DNA of 64,000 nt. It comes from Budorcas taxicolor. Lineage: Eukaryota > Chordata > Mammalia > Artiodactyla > Bovidae. The stretch spans positions 9,942,262-10,006,261 of the forward strand of contig NC_068930.1 of the NCBI RefSeq assembly GCF_023091745.1, written 5' to 3'. The position numbers were made by a program, and so were the translations under genes. The notes below the pieces were generated by a model. That model did not search any database and was not told the DNA's origin. It saw only the letters and a list, made by a program, of their open reading frames with translations. Below, piece by piece: positions 24,870 to 37,068 of this stretch (position 1 is the stretch's first letter; each line of letters starts with the position of its first letter).

Positions 24870-25812
24870 TAAACAGACTGGTTCCAAATTGGGAAAGGGG
24901 TACAGCAAGGCTGTATATTGTCACCCTGCTTATTTAAATTATATGCAGAGTACATCATGAGAAATGCCAGGCTGGATAAAGCACAAGCTGGAATCAAGAT
25001 TGCTGGGAGAAATATCAATAACCTCAGATATGCAGATGACACCACCCTTATGGCAGAAAGTGAAGAAGAACTAAAGAGCCTCTTGATGAAAGTGAAAGAG
25101 GAGAGGGAAAAAGTTGGCTTAAAGCTCAACATTCAGAAAACGAAGATCATGGCATCCAGTCCCATCACTTCATGGCAAATAGATGGGGAAACAGTGAGAG
25201 ACTTATTTTGGGGGGGCTCCAAAATCACTGCAGATGGTGACTGCAGCCACGAAATTAAAAGATGCTTGCTCCTTGAAAGAAAAGCTATGACCAACCTCAG
25301 ACAGCATATTAAAAAGCAGAGACATTATTTTGCCAACAAAGATCAATCTAGTCAGAGCTATAGTTTTTCCAGTAGTCAAGTATGGATGTGAGAGTTGGAC
25401 TATAAAGAAAGATGAGCACTGAAGAATTGATGCTTTTGAACTATGGTGTTGGAGAAGACTCTTGAGAGTCCCTTGGACTGCAAGGAGATCCAACCAGTCA
25501 ATCCTAAAGGAGATCAGTCCTGAATATTCACTGGAAGGACTGACGCTGAAGCTGAAACTCCCATATTTTGAGCACCTGATGCAAAGAACAGACTCATTGG
25601 AAAAGACCGTGATGCTGGGAGGGATTGAGGGCAGGAGGAGAAGGGGATGACAGAGGATGAGATGGTTGGATGGCATCACTGACTCAATGGCCATGAGTTT
25701 GAGTAAACTCCGGGAGTTAGTGATGGACAGGGAGGCCTGGCGTGCTGCAGTCCATGGGGTCGCGAAGAGTTGGACACAACTGAGTGACTGAACTGAACTC
25801 AACTCAACTAAA
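24870..25812 (+). mobile_element. BovB (RTE) LINE fragment with reverse-transcriptase remnant
   Basis: Bases 24918-25391 translate to MSPCLFKLYAEYIMRNARLD and then the RT active-site block NNLRYADDTTLMAESEEEL, a BovB hallmark (YADD). The frame stops at 25391, before the end of the element, and the 5' two-thirds are missing, so it is dead. The 3' part matches the copy at 5550-5942 and ends in a GACTGAACTGAACTCAACTC tail. BovB is known to have entered ruminant genomes by horizontal transfer. Confidence 0.92.
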
Positions 25813-26091
25813 ATTGGTTCCTGTAACATCTGAGGAGGCATTTTCTCCAGGGATCTTTTATGCATTCTCTCTTCAGAGTTCACACCATCCCCCTCCCCCC
25901 TGCCAACCTCTCCACCCAGTGAACATTATTTTCTGATTCCTATTTGAGAAGGAAAGTAGGCTCAGCTCATGAGACATGCTACCCAAACTTGTTCCCCTTA
26001 AAAGTGAAAATACATATCAGGCATATCAGTTACATCAGTTTCTCAGGAGGCACTGGTACTGGCATTTTCTTTATCCAGCTTTGAACTTAAA

Positions 26092-26685
26092 AAAAAGATT
26101 ATTTAAATTGGAGGATAATTGCTTTACAATATTGTGACGGTTTTTGCCATAAATCAATATGAATCGGCCACAGGTATACATGTGTCCCCCATCCTGGACC
26201 CCCTCCCACCTGCCTCTGCACCCCATCCCTGCAGGTTGTCCCAGAGCACAGCTTTGAGTGCCCTGCCTCATGCGTCACACTCTCACTGATCATCTGTTTT
26301 ACACGTGGTAATATATATGTTTCAATGCTCTTCTCTCAAATCATCCCACCTTCTCCTTCTCCCCCTGAGTCCAGAAGTCTGTTCTTTACGTCTGTGTCTC
26401 CTTTGCTGACCTGCACATAGGATAGTTGGTACCATCTTTCCAGGTTCCATATATATCTGTTAATATATGGTATTTGTCTTTCTGACTTACTTCACTGTGT
26501 ATAATAGGCTCCAGTCTCATCCACCTCATTAGAACTGACTCAAATGTGTTCCTTTTTATGGCTGAGTAATATTCCATTGTGTATATGTACCATAACTTCC
26601 TTATCCATTCATCTGTCGATGGACATCTAGGTCTCTTCCACGTCCTAGCTATTGTAGATAGGGAGGCAATGAACATTTTTATTTA
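26092..26685 (-). mobile_element. L1 3' fragment, antisense
   Basis: Contains the complement of the L1 3' UTR (ATTGGAGGATAATTGCTTTA on +) and, on -, KRPRCPSTDEWIRKLWYIYT. It ends about 28 bases before the TTC23 exon at 26714. Confidence 0.85.
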
Positions 26686-26713
26686 ACCAGACTGCTTTTT
26701 ATTCCTTTCGCAG

Positions 26714-26863
26714 AGAGCCACTTCAATCCTCAGAGAGTCCCTGGAGGCCAAAGTGGCAGTGTTCGGTGATTTCAGTCCTGAGGTGGCAGAGACATACCGG
26801 CTCCTGGGTGTGGCCGACCTGGCACAGGGGAACCAGACCGGGGCCCACAAGAAACTGAAGAAG
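26714..26863 (+). CDS. TTC23: TTC23 internal coding exon (TPR region)
   Basis: This 150-base exon encodes exactly 50 residues, from RATSILRESLEAKVAVFG to QTGAHKKLKK. It begins and ends in phase 0, with a TTTCGCAG acceptor and a GTAAAG donor. The sequence has a typical TPR pattern: PEVAETYRLLGVADLAQGN is a TPR-like helix pair with an A-x(3)-G/A spacing, followed by the basic HKKLKK. It is a near-complete match to the corresponding part of TTC23. The exon lies only about 28 bases downstream of a truncated antisense L1 element, so its polypyrimidine tract is squeezed between the repeat and the acceptor. Confidence 0.95.
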
Positions 26864-27169
26864 GTAAAGCTGTAGCCCGACTAACTCGGAAAAAAATCCT
26901 CCTGCCCTTCCTGCCTCTGCACTGCACTCTTCTTAAGTGAAACTATACAGGTGGCTTATTTAGGTTAGATGACATCAGTGTTGCAGTTGATCTCAGCTAA
27001 CACTTTTTGGGGCAAAAGATATATAATCCTCTTGTGCACATAGATTTTTAAAATAAAGTATCAATTATTCTTCACCATGCACATAATTTTAAATTTGTAA
27101 ATAATGTAACTCGTCAAGCTTACTTTACTCTTTCTGTACCCTCAGTTTATAGAGGAGCTCTTCCACATG

Positions 27170-29240
27170 CTCCTCTAGTACTTATGTTTATTTCTTTTTA
27201 AGTTGGAGTTTGTGTGGATGGCATAAGGTGCGGCTCTAATGTTACTTTCTTCCCAAATGGCTGCCCAGTTGTCCAGCACCATTTTATTAAAGAGTCCATC
27301 TGTGCTCCAGTGAGTTACGATAACACTTTCATTATATAATATTACATTTCCACATGTACTTGAGTCTGTTTCCAAATTTCTTTCTATTCTACTTTTTCCT
27401 TTGTTGATTTGAATTCCAGTACCTCATTGCCTTAATTATAGAGATTTCATAGCATGGTATAGTATCTGGTAGGGTTAGACTCCCCTCATTGTTTTTTTAT
27501 AAACCCCTAGAATATCAGATTTTCTGAATATTCTGGCATGTTTATTTTTCCACATGAATTTTGGTATCAACTTGTCTAGCTCCATTAAAATCTGGTGATA
27601 TTTTCTGGAGAATTGTGTTACGTATAAGTGGGTCTGGGGAGGACTGACATCATTATGATGTTGAGTCGTTTCACCAGAGAGCAAGGGGCGTCTTTATCTG
27701 TGTTCCTGTCTCCTGTAGTCTCACTCAGGAACGTTTTAAAGTGTGCCTCATATAGACTCGTGCATTCTCACCAAATTGATTTCTAAGCATTTTATATTCT
27801 TTAATGCTATTATAAGTGGAGTTTAATCCACCATTGCGTATTTTGACTGGTTATTTTTGACATAGGTTTCTCTGTGTTAATTTTATGTTCTGCTAGCTTG
27901 CTGCTTTTCCTGTTTGAGTTAATTTGAGCACTGATTCTCTCAAGTTTTCCAGGTATACTATTACATCATCTGCAAACAGTTTACTTTCTGTTTTCCAAAT
28001 TTTCTGCCTCTGATTGATTTACTTTTGTCTAATTGAATTGCCTCATACCTCTAGTACAATAATAAATAATGTTGGAATAATAGGCATTCTCGCCTCATTC
28101 CTGGTCTTAGTGGAAATGTCTCTAGTGATTCCTCATTTAATATATGCTGACTTTGGACTAAGATTTATATATTTTATTGTGGTTAGGAAGTATCCAAGAA
28201 TTTCTATGTTTATGAGTATTTTTTTAATTAGAAATAATTGCTGGATTTTATTTTGATAAAATAATTCAGTTTGTCAGCATCAGTGGAGATAATGAGATGA
28301 TTCTTCTTAGATCACTTAATATGGATGCATTTTATTATATCAAACCAACCTTGCATTCTTGGAATAAATCCACTTAGTCCTAATGAATTATTCTCAATGT
28401 GATATTGATTCTGTTTGCTAATATTTATATTTTGCAACTATTTTGTACCAATACTTGTAAGTGATATTTGTCTAAATATCAATGTTATTTTCCTTAAAAT
28501 AATTTGGAAGTTTACCTTTATTGTCTATGTACTAAAGGAGTTTATACAACATTAAAACTATCTAGTTTTTGAAAGTTTGCACCACCTGTGAAACTCTTTA
28601 GGCATGGTGCTTTTAGTGGGGTGATTTCCTTGATAATTTCCTCTATTTCCTTTACAAACCTTTACAACAGTTGGTCTGTTGAAGCTTTCCTTTACAACAG
28701 TTGGTCTGTTGAAGCTTTCCTTTACAACAGTTGGTCTGTTGAAGCTTTCTATTTCTAATGGGGTCACTTTGTTAAACTATGTTTTCCCAGCTAATTATCT
28801 ATTTCACTTACATTCAGATTTATTTGCATAAAGATTTGCCAAATAGTTTCATGCACTTTTAAATTTTCCACCTTTTTAATAGTTATTTACCCATTTTAAT
28901 TCTTAGTTGGTTTTTTCACATTTTTTTCTTGACTGAGTTAGTGGTTTGTCTATTTTGTTAATTATTCTTAGAAATGGGATTTGAATTCCATGGATGAATT
29001 GCCTTCCTATTCTCTATTTCATTAATTTCTGATTTTATCTTTATTCTTTCTTTCCTTGTGAGTTATTTGTTTTACTCTGTTGGGATTTTTCCCACCTTTT
29101 TGAATTGGGACTTTAATTCATTTGACTTTTCATTTTTACTGATAAAAGCATTGTAGGCTATGAATTATCCTCTTATTATTGCTTTAAATGCATTGATAAG
29201 TTCTGTCATGTTGTGTTTTCATTACATTAATTAGTTTTTA
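27170..29240 (-). mobile_element. Old L1 ORF2 region, antisense
   Basis: Continuous AT-rich sequence with the character of L1 ORF2 complement (GCCCAGTTGTCCAGCACCA, AATTCTCACC-type blocks, TTCTCTTGAACTT-like stretches). On the - strand a short frame contains IPKFMWKNKHARI. Many stops are present. The boundaries are approximate. Confidence 0.75.
28661..28750. repeat. 30-base tandem triplication
   Basis: TTTACAACAGTTGGTCTGTT followed by GAAGCTTTCC occurs three times in a row at 28661, 28691 and 28721. The only mismatch is the last base of the third unit. It lies inside the old L1. Confidence 0.95.
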
Positions 29241-29684
29241 AAATGGTGAAAACCTATTTAAGTAAAATAATTGCCTAAATCAAAAGAATTAACTTTAGTT
29301 CTGAGTGAGCTATCCTTTAAGTCAAGACTTTTTCTCTTTTTATGACTTCTGATTCTGCTGCAAAAGTCACCAGATTTGGTAACATGCATGTTGCCTGTTT
29401 TGTAATGAGATAATATATGTTCATTATCAGTCTACAGTAGTTATCAGATATCTTCTATGGACCAATTACTGTGGTAGGCAGAATGGGGAAAGACAATCAA
29501 TAGCCAAGAAAAATATGCTTCTTGTCTTTGTGAGACTTTCTGGTCTAGCCAGGAAGATATATTATACCAATCAATTTAGAGAATTTAAACATGACACAGA
29601 TGCCAAAGACGTTATGGTGAGGGAAATGTGAGAAAGGAAGTTGAGGGTGGCAGTTGCTCTGGGTTTCTCCAACCCCCACTTTTA

Positions 29685-29860
29685 AGCTAATGCTTATTGA
29701 GTGACTGTCCCCAGCACTAAGTTAAATGGTTTATATCTGTTAATTTATATAAGCCTTATAGTAACCCTAAGATGTGGATACCTCTGCTCTCTGTTTTCAC
29801 AGAGAGGGAAACTGAGGCTGAAAGGATGTGTCTAGGCCTGGACTGCAAAGCTGGGAGCCA
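29685..29860 (+). mobile_element. MIR SINE
   Basis: TTATTGAGTGACTGTCCCCA, AAGCCTTATAGTAACCCTAA and GAGAGGGAAACTGAGGCTGA follow MIR closely. Confidence 0.7.
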
Positions 29861-30727
29861 TCAGAGTGGGGATTTAGCACCAGGCAGCCCGTACCATGCC
29901 GTCTACTCTACACTATCATCACTTTCCCTTCGTGGGCTTCCAAATAAGATTCTGTTTGAATAGGTGCTTCTTGTGCTTAGAGAAAGTTTGGAAACCAGTG
30001 GCAGAGTACAGAGAATGCCAAGATCAAGATAAGTAGGAGCCTTTGGGTTGCCACTGACAATATAACTCAAATTAGCTCAGGTATAAAGAAGCATCTGTTG
30101 TCTCATGGTTTCCAAGGAAGCTCTGACAGGTGTATGGTTAGCAGGGCAAAGACCCAGCGGAGCCTCAAGAGAGTCAAGGCCAGACTCAAGTGCCACCAGG
30201 GCTCTCTCTGCCCAGGAACCCTGCCTGCCTCTCTGCACCTCCTTCTCCTCCTCTCTCATGGAGGCATCTCCCCTGCCAGCGGGGGATGGCGGCCAGCCCT
30301 CCAGAGCTTTACTTCCAGCCCCCACTGCCATTTCTCAGTCAGAGCTTGGAAGTTCTCAGGCAAAGACTGAGAGGCCTGGCTTGGAACCAGTGCCCACCCT
30401 TGACCAATCACCTGAGGCCAGGGGTGTGGTGCGGTGTAAGATAATGGTGCCTTTCAGGCCCCTGGGTGGCCCACAGTGGAGGGGGTGCAAAAATCACTAT
30501 CTTTTGATCAGACAACCTGGAACAGGGTCACTAGAGCCCCTCCCTATGTGGGGGCATGTGCACTGAGTATAGTAGGCTTGCCACAGCCCCTACCCTTAAG
30601 AGAGTCGAGGCGAGTGAAGGAATTACAGACTGTAATCCCCTAACTCTGATATTATGTGCTCAGTTCTGTGCTACATGTTCGTACTATGATCAGTGGGAGA
30701 GAGGGGATTAGAGAAGGTAGCCAGGTA

Positions 30728-30943
30728 AAGTGAAAGTGAAGTCACTCACTCAGTCGTGTCCGACTCTTTGCGACCCCATGGACTGTAACCTACCAGGCTC
30801 CTTCATCCATGGAATTTTCCAGGCAAGAGTACTGCAGTGGGTTGCCATTTCCTTCTCCAGGGGATCTTCCTGACCCAGGGATTGAACCAGGGTCTCCCGC
30901 ATTGCAGGCAGACGCTTTACCATCTGAGCCACCAGGGAGGCCC
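30728..30943 (-). mobile_element. Bov-tA SINE
   Basis: A full-length antisense copy, from AAGTGAAAGTGAAGTCACTC to CATCTGAGCCACCAGGGAGG, with little divergence. Confidence 0.92.
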
Positions 30944-31187
30944 AGATAAGTAGTCCTGAAAAAGAGCATTGCTGAGCAGAGAAAGGAATTCCCACATCAG
31001 AGAAGAGGTGGAAGAGGAGACTCAGGGGCAAGATAGTGACACCTGTTTAAGAAGCTGTTTCTGTGTGGCCCCTAAGTTAAAAATGGCTTTTACAGATGAT
31101 TATAAAATCTGTAATCATTTCACAGGTGATCATAAGTTGATTTGATGGTAGAGAACACAGACTTTAAACCCCAGCTAAGTGAAAATT

Positions 31188-31312
31188 TGTGCTCTTGCTT
31201 CAGTCGTGTCCAGCTCTTTGCGACCCCATGGACTGTAGCCCACTAGGCTCCTCTGTCCACGGGATTCTCCGGGCAAAGATATTGGAATGGGTTGCCGTTT
31301 CCTCCTCCAGGT
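31188..31312 (-). mobile_element. Bov-tA SINE fragment
   Basis: A truncated antisense copy: GCTTCAGTCGTGTCCAGCTC to GGGTTGCCGTTTCCTCCTCC. The tRNA head is missing. An A-run lies at 31331-31346. Confidence 0.85.
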
Positions 31313-31669
31313 GAAATTTTATCCCCCTGCAAAAAAAAAAAAAAACACCATTATTTTCATTAGTAGAACTAGATTACCAAAACTAATGTACTTATTATTA
31401 TTACACCTTAAATTTTGCCTACAAAAGTTTGTTCCCTCTCTTACGAGGTAAGTACCTACATAGTAGCTCAATTTATATCCCTTGGCCCACAAAACCTACA
31501 ATATTTACCACCTGTCCTTTGCAGAAAAAAATTTCTGAACCCGGCTCTAACATCTGGGAGCCACTGAGGGAATTTTAAGCAGGGCACAATCGCTCTATAT
31601 TTGTTTTTTGGACTTTTTTAAAATCACTGTGAGGACAGTGTTGGAAATGGAATGGGGTGGCCCAAGAAT

Positions 31670-31790
31670 TGAGGCAAGAGGCCTCCGTCTTCTCATCTGT
31701 AAAATGGCGATAACAGCAACACGGGGCCCAACTTCCCTCCCACGGTTGTTCTGAGGCGGGGATGAGGTGAGGCCAGCGGGGCTGCTCCAG
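31670..31790 (-). mobile_element. MIR SINE fragment
   Basis: CCGTCTTCTCATCTGTAAAA followed by TGGCGATAACAGCAACAC is the antisense MIR core. Confidence 0.55.
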
Positions 31791-32129
31791 TCAGGGCCTG
31801 GCCCAGCCGGGTGCAGAGCACAGGAAGCCCAAGGGCCCAGGCAGAGCTGTTCCGGCCGAGGTGTCACCCTCCTTGCAGGAGTCTCCTCTCCGCTCCCGCT
31901 TCCTTATTTCTCCCCTGAGCAGTGAAGATGAGAAAGAGAACACCTCTGCCGAGTGTTCAGCTCGGTCAACTCCAGGCAGGGGAGAGGACCCAGGAGTGCT
32001 AGAAGGCAGCAGAAGTCAGCGGACGAGCAGGAATTTGAATTGAGGCCACGCAAGCCTTCATGTCGCCTTGCTGACTCCAGGAGGGCTGCTTTGGTTCCAC
32101 TACTGACCACACACTGGGGCCCAGGCTTG

Positions 32130-32290
32130 CTGCCGCTAGGGCAGCTCATGCATCTCTTCCAAACCTCACAGCAGCCCCCCAGGTCAGACCTTACTAGCTG
32201 TGATTTACAAGCAAGGGGCCTGAGGCTCTTAGAAGTTAAGTAAATTGTCTATGGGCAAGTTACCATTAAGCAAAGCCCACATTTTCCTCA
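32130..32290 (+). mobile_element. MIR SINE fragment
   Basis: CCAAACCTCACAGCAGCCCC, GGGCCTGAGGCTCTTAGAAG and TTAAGTAAATTGTCTATGGG resemble MIR. Confidence 0.5.
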
Positions 32291-32317
32291 ATGCCACTGG
32301 TTTGCCAAGCGTTGGTC

Positions 32318-32422
32318 TTAAACCCCCTGCATCAGGGTCATCTTCTGAAGCAGAATCTGGGGCAAAGCACAAGGGGCCCAGGGACCTGCAGTTTAGCTTA
32401 AGTTGAGAATCACTGCTCTGTG
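32318..32422 (-). mobile_element. MER5-like hAT fragment
   Basis: CATCAGGGTCATCTTCTGAA with AGAATCTGGGG and GTTGAGAATCACTGCTC resembles the MER5 group of hAT-Charlie elements. Orientation and family are tentative. Confidence 0.4.
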
Positions 32423-35080
32423 CTCAGGCTCAGCTGGAAATCAGCTCAGCTTCAGGAAACTCCAGGCTTCATCACTCCCAGAGTCTGCAGTGGAAGTTGG
32501 TGACGTGTTTTCCGTTTGACCTCATTAACCATCAGTCCTGAATACACTGACTCTGACATTTTAAAGCTATCTGCCACTTGCCAGAGTCAGAGAGGAAAGG
32601 GCAGAAACATGTGTCTGCAGGTTGTGCTGGCTGTGGTACACACAGCCCTCATTTCCATTCTCACCCACCTGAGGACAGGACTGGTCGCTCCGCAAACACC
32701 AGGGCACACACAGGCTTTGCTGAGCTGGACTCTTCTCAGATGCCATCTTGAGCACAGAGCTCTGTGGAGCCAGCACAGCTCTCTAAAGCTCCTGGCCCAG
32801 TGTTCCTCGTATTTTCAGCACCACAACAGCTGCCTCCCCCGAGTTGTCAGCTCTGGAGCAGGAGGCCACTGACTCCATTTTCAGACGTGCCTGCCTCTGC
32901 TGAAGGCCCAGGCGTGGCCCTGTGCACACGGAGAACAGGAAGGCACAGGAAGCAGAGCCGACGGCGGGAGTGTTTCTGAGACAAAGCCGTGTTGTCCACC
33001 TTTCCTTCAGAGACATCTGCAGGGGAGCACTGGAGAACTCTGGTGGCTCCAGATGGAAATTTCCACCACAAAACTCAGGTTTTTCTACATGGAGACCTAG
33101 ATTTTCACCCAGGGGAAAGGCTGCAAACGGGATTCACAGAGACTGTTTCCTAGGCCAGGAGCATCTCCGGACTAACCCCGGGCCCGGTACTGTGTGCAGA
33201 TTGGGTCCCATGGCAACCTGGTCTCCCTGCTAGGTACTGTCACCATCAGGGTTCCACCCACCACCTGATGACTTTATAGATGTGGACATTAAACATTTTC
33301 CATGAAATAACGATTTTATGTGACCTCTCTCCAAGAAATTCAAAGCCCACCGTGATGAGTCATCTGAAGAAGGGAAAGGAAATGTTTCTTATTCATAGCT
33401 TGTATGTGAGAAAGCCCATCCTGGACAGGTCTTATGTGGTCACAGGTCAAGTCTCTATTAGAACAGACCGTCAGGTCTCTGCTGTTTCTCCATCCTGCCA
33501 AACACACAGAGCCTTCCGCATGGTTCACGTCCTGTCATTCCACCAGCGGCCCACCTAGTTTCACTTTCCCTTCAGCTTTTGTGGTGGTTACCTCATTGCC
33601 CTGGATACTGGACCATCCAGAGCCTAGTTTGGAGTCCCCGTAGAGCCCCGTATTAGCCCATTCTGCTTTCATGAGTAGAGTCTGATTCGTCCTTGATACC
33701 TTAATCCTGATTTTTCTAATCATCTTTGACTAACCCACTGTTGGGCTGCAGCAGTCCAGTTCAGATCCCTTCTGAAAGAAAAGAGGGTCATACTGACATT
33801 GATTTCATATACAGAATCCTGTTCTTGTTTTGAGAAGTGTGCTTAAAATCACTTGAAGCACTCATTAGTTACTGGAAATGTTTGTAGATTGGTTGATAGA
33901 GTATAAGAATGGGAGGTGGTGGTTAACGTGGTCAAGGGCTTAACCTTTTGTGGGGAAACTGTGGAGCCTCCTTTGCCTGATACAGGCTGGGTGGGAATCA
34001 GAATCCAGGTCTCCTGGTCACAGGCTGCCCTACATCGTCAGCTGCCAGGCAGAGTTCCTCTGCTCGGGGTCAGCCCCGTAACTGTAGCAGCCTAGACACA
34101 GCCTCCATCTTCCCTGTCCCTTTGAAAACATGTATAAGCTCTGAACACAGACTGCCCAGGACAAGGCTACATTTGCTGTGCAAAGTTGCTCTAATATGGG
34201 AATGCTTACCGTGGCTTGTGGTGGATGCGTGATGTCTCAGACCTTCCTAAATTGGCATCACGGTCTGGAGGGTACAGGACTGGATCTGGATGGACCATCC
34301 TGGCCTGAGAGCTGCCGGGGCTTGTCAAAACCTCACCGGATGCAGAACTGTGGGTTTACGGGGGGACAGCCAGGAATGGAGAGAAAGGCAAAAATCTACC
34401 ACATAAATCCAGTGTGACCTTAAACAAGTGGAAAGAGGGAGTGCCAGAAATGTTACCGTACTCCGGAAGGGCGGGGCGGGACGGCTGAGCTCCACGTCAC
34501 AGGGGAGCCCGGCCACGAGAAAGCAGTTTGGAAAACTTCGTTTTAAAAGGCAGCTGGATTTCTTGCTCTCTGTGGCTCAGAAATAGGCGGCCCCAGCTTT
34601 TCTACCAGCAGCTGGCCGTCCCCTTGTAAGGAAAGCCAGGGCCTGTCTGTGGGCGCGCAGCAAGCCCGCTGACGCCGTTGTTCTCTGCAGGTTTGTGTTG
34701 CAGTCGTCCTGGAGAAGGATGGTGGTAGCTGGCTCCGAGACACTGGCCAGGGGCTGGAGCAGAGTCATGGGGGAGTCGAGGGATGTCAATAAGCATGTAG
34801 AACCCACGGCCCTGGGCACCTCGGAGGTGAGGAGTGAGGGAGGCAGCAGGGAGAACAGGACGCCGAGGGGGCGCCCCGACGCTCAGGGAGGGCTGCTCCT
34901 CGGCCGCTGTCCAGGGCAGCCGGGGAGTGCAGGCCTGGCCTCCCTTCTGTTCTTCCTCCTCTCCTGTCCCCTTGTCCCAGGGGCCCTGGCCCCGCTCCAT
35001 CTGTGTTCTCTCATGGGAGGCTTCCTACCCATCTGGGCAGTAACCCACAAGTCTCTAACTCATTGGCCTTCCAAGGAAGG

Positions 35081-35135
35081 GAGTGTGTCTGAGAGTGTGT
35101 GTGTGTCTGAGTGTGGGTGTGTGTGAGAGAGAGGG
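35081..35135. repeat. Imperfect GT-rich repeat
   Basis: Alternating GTGTGTCTGAG and GTGTGTGTG units. Simple, impure repeat. Confidence 0.8.
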
Positions 35136-35149
35136 GAGCAGGGTATGCT

Positions 35150-35370
35150 GCCTCAGACTCTTGCCGCTCCTTCTGCCTGGAACCCCACCACCACCTCCCT
35201 GCCCCCTACCTGACCCTCTTCATATGGCTGACTCCCCATCCTGCACCTCAGAAAGGCCTGCACTGACCCAAGCCTCCTCTACCACTACTGGCCTCTCCCC
35301 CACCTTACTCTTTCATAGCCTGCATCCTTTATTCTCTACCATATCTCTTACGAGCAGCCATGCCGTGTTT
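35150..35370 (+). mobile_element. L2-like LINE fragment
   Basis: CTTCTGCCTGGAACCCCACC, then CAGAAAGGCCTGCACTGACC, resembles the L2 3' end. Tentative. Confidence 0.4.
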
Positions 35371-37068
35371 GTTTACACGTTTTTAAATTCCTGGCTCCCG
35401 CACAACACTGGAAACCCCCTCCGCTGCTCCAGCCCCGAGATGGACGCAGGGTTGGCATCTGGCGAGCGCTGAGCGTACACCCGCGAGAATGTGTAGCTGC
35501 AGCGGAAGACGCAGGTCCAGAGGGTGAGGCTGGTGTCTGAGGGGCTGGGGAGGCCTGCCCCACCCACACGTGACCCTGTTTTTATAGGGAAATGCTGTCT
35601 GAGGAGCTGTGTCTCGGCTTGTCCTTTCATTTCCCCACGTTCATCATTTAAGGAATCATTTCTGCTTGCCTTGGGAGGCTTAGTAAATGAAAGCATAACT
35701 GTGTTTTTCTAAACATTTAAGGCATTTCATACTTCCACATATTTTAACTTCTGATGTCTTCTTTTCTTCTTAATACTAACCTTGAGAACTGACATAAAAA
35801 GAGAACCACAGTTCATGTGTTCCTGGGTAATCTCTCCTCCACATACTCTAGCATCAGATAATACGTGTAAAGAAGAGCAGTGATTTCAGATTCTGAGCCT
35901 TAGTCTTTTAAAATATTTTACCTTTCTCAGGCTTTGTTTTTCATTTCAAGTAAAGACAAAATACATGTGCTCGCTTGAAAGTTTGGCACAGACCCTTCCC
36001 AGGCAAGAAAAGCGTCTTTCTCCATTTTCCGTCATTGAGTCTCGTACCTTGCAACTGAGATGGCTCCTTAACTGCAGCCCTAGCTGCACCGCCTCTCTTA
36101 TTAAAAAGGATATGTCCCAGCAGCACTTCTGTTGTCAGAAATTTCCCAATAGAAATGATGATGTGGTTTCAGGACTTAAGACTGGAGGTTGAGGGAGAAA
36201 AGGAGACATCAGGCCACTTCTGCAGAGGAACTGCCATGAAAATAAGTGGCCCTTAGTTCTAGCTGCAGATTGTCAGAGATCCCCGCAAATCAGAAAATAC
36301 GCTCCTTTGTGGGTTCAGGTCTTTAACTGTTGTAGTTTTCTAAAGCCAGAGTAGACTGAGTCAGCTAACCTCTGTGCCGCAGCTACCGCTGAGCCACCCG
36401 TGTGTCCATACAGGGAAGGGTGCTGGCTGGGGGGCTCGGAGGTGGGCCAGAGCAGACAAGTCAGTGCCTCCAATCCCAGATTCCTTGGCCTCTGGGCTCC
36501 TTAGAAACCTAACTTTCAAAACTCAAAGTCGTGTCAAATATAATTTTTAAGGTTCTCATCAAATGCTTAAGATTGTGTCTAACTCCCCTGGCATTATGGA
36601 TGCCCCTAAAAGAAAGTGGCACCTAGGGGACACAGTTCTGCTATTGAGCCCCCAGATTATGATGGAGGATGTTTGTGACACTGCATCCACATGGAGCTTC
36701 CTCACCAGACGTCTCAGCAGCTGATGTGTCACTGGAGCCCTGTGGTCTAAACACGTCTTACAGACCCATATAAGAACTTCATAAGTGGATCTTTTATTCA
36801 ACCTATTTAGTCATTCATTAATTTAGCAAATACTGCATCTACTTAGGCACCGAGGACTGTGCAAGGCCCTGGGACACAAAGGTGAACAAGACAGACACGG
36901 CCCCTTTGGTGACAGCTCATAGACTAGTGTGAAGCTCAAGTCCTTTTCTGCCTTCCTGAAGCAGGAAAGGTCTTTCGTATTTAGGGAACAATGAAAACAC
37001 AAGTGACTTCTCCCAGTCCCTGCAGATAAAATCAAGAGAACACAAACGATATATGGCTTCCTAAAACT

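Larger units (their letters stand above)
21653..26713 (+). other. TTC23 intron, 5.1 kb
   Basis: It holds L2-like segments (about 22540-23065 and 23400-23690), a Bov-tA-type SINE (23123-23336), an antisense MIR (about 24640-24850), a 0.9 kb BovB fragment (24870-25812) and an antisense L1 (26092-26685) ending next to the following exon. Bases 21700-22500 show nothing recognisable. Confidence 0.7.

Noticed and set aside
24754..24960. Possible start of a BovB-encoded protein upstream of the RT block
   Set aside because: Bases before about 24870 belong to MIR and unique sequence. The LINE is 5'-truncated.
25203..25883. 226-residue open frame on -
   Set aside because: It is the antisense of the BovB 3' region. 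Similar spurious frames arise from other copies of this element.
28661..28750. Possible CRISPR-like array (30-base units)
   Set aside because: The units are directly adjacent with no spacers, in a mammalian L1. The same reasoning applies to the 34-base array at 56121-56254.
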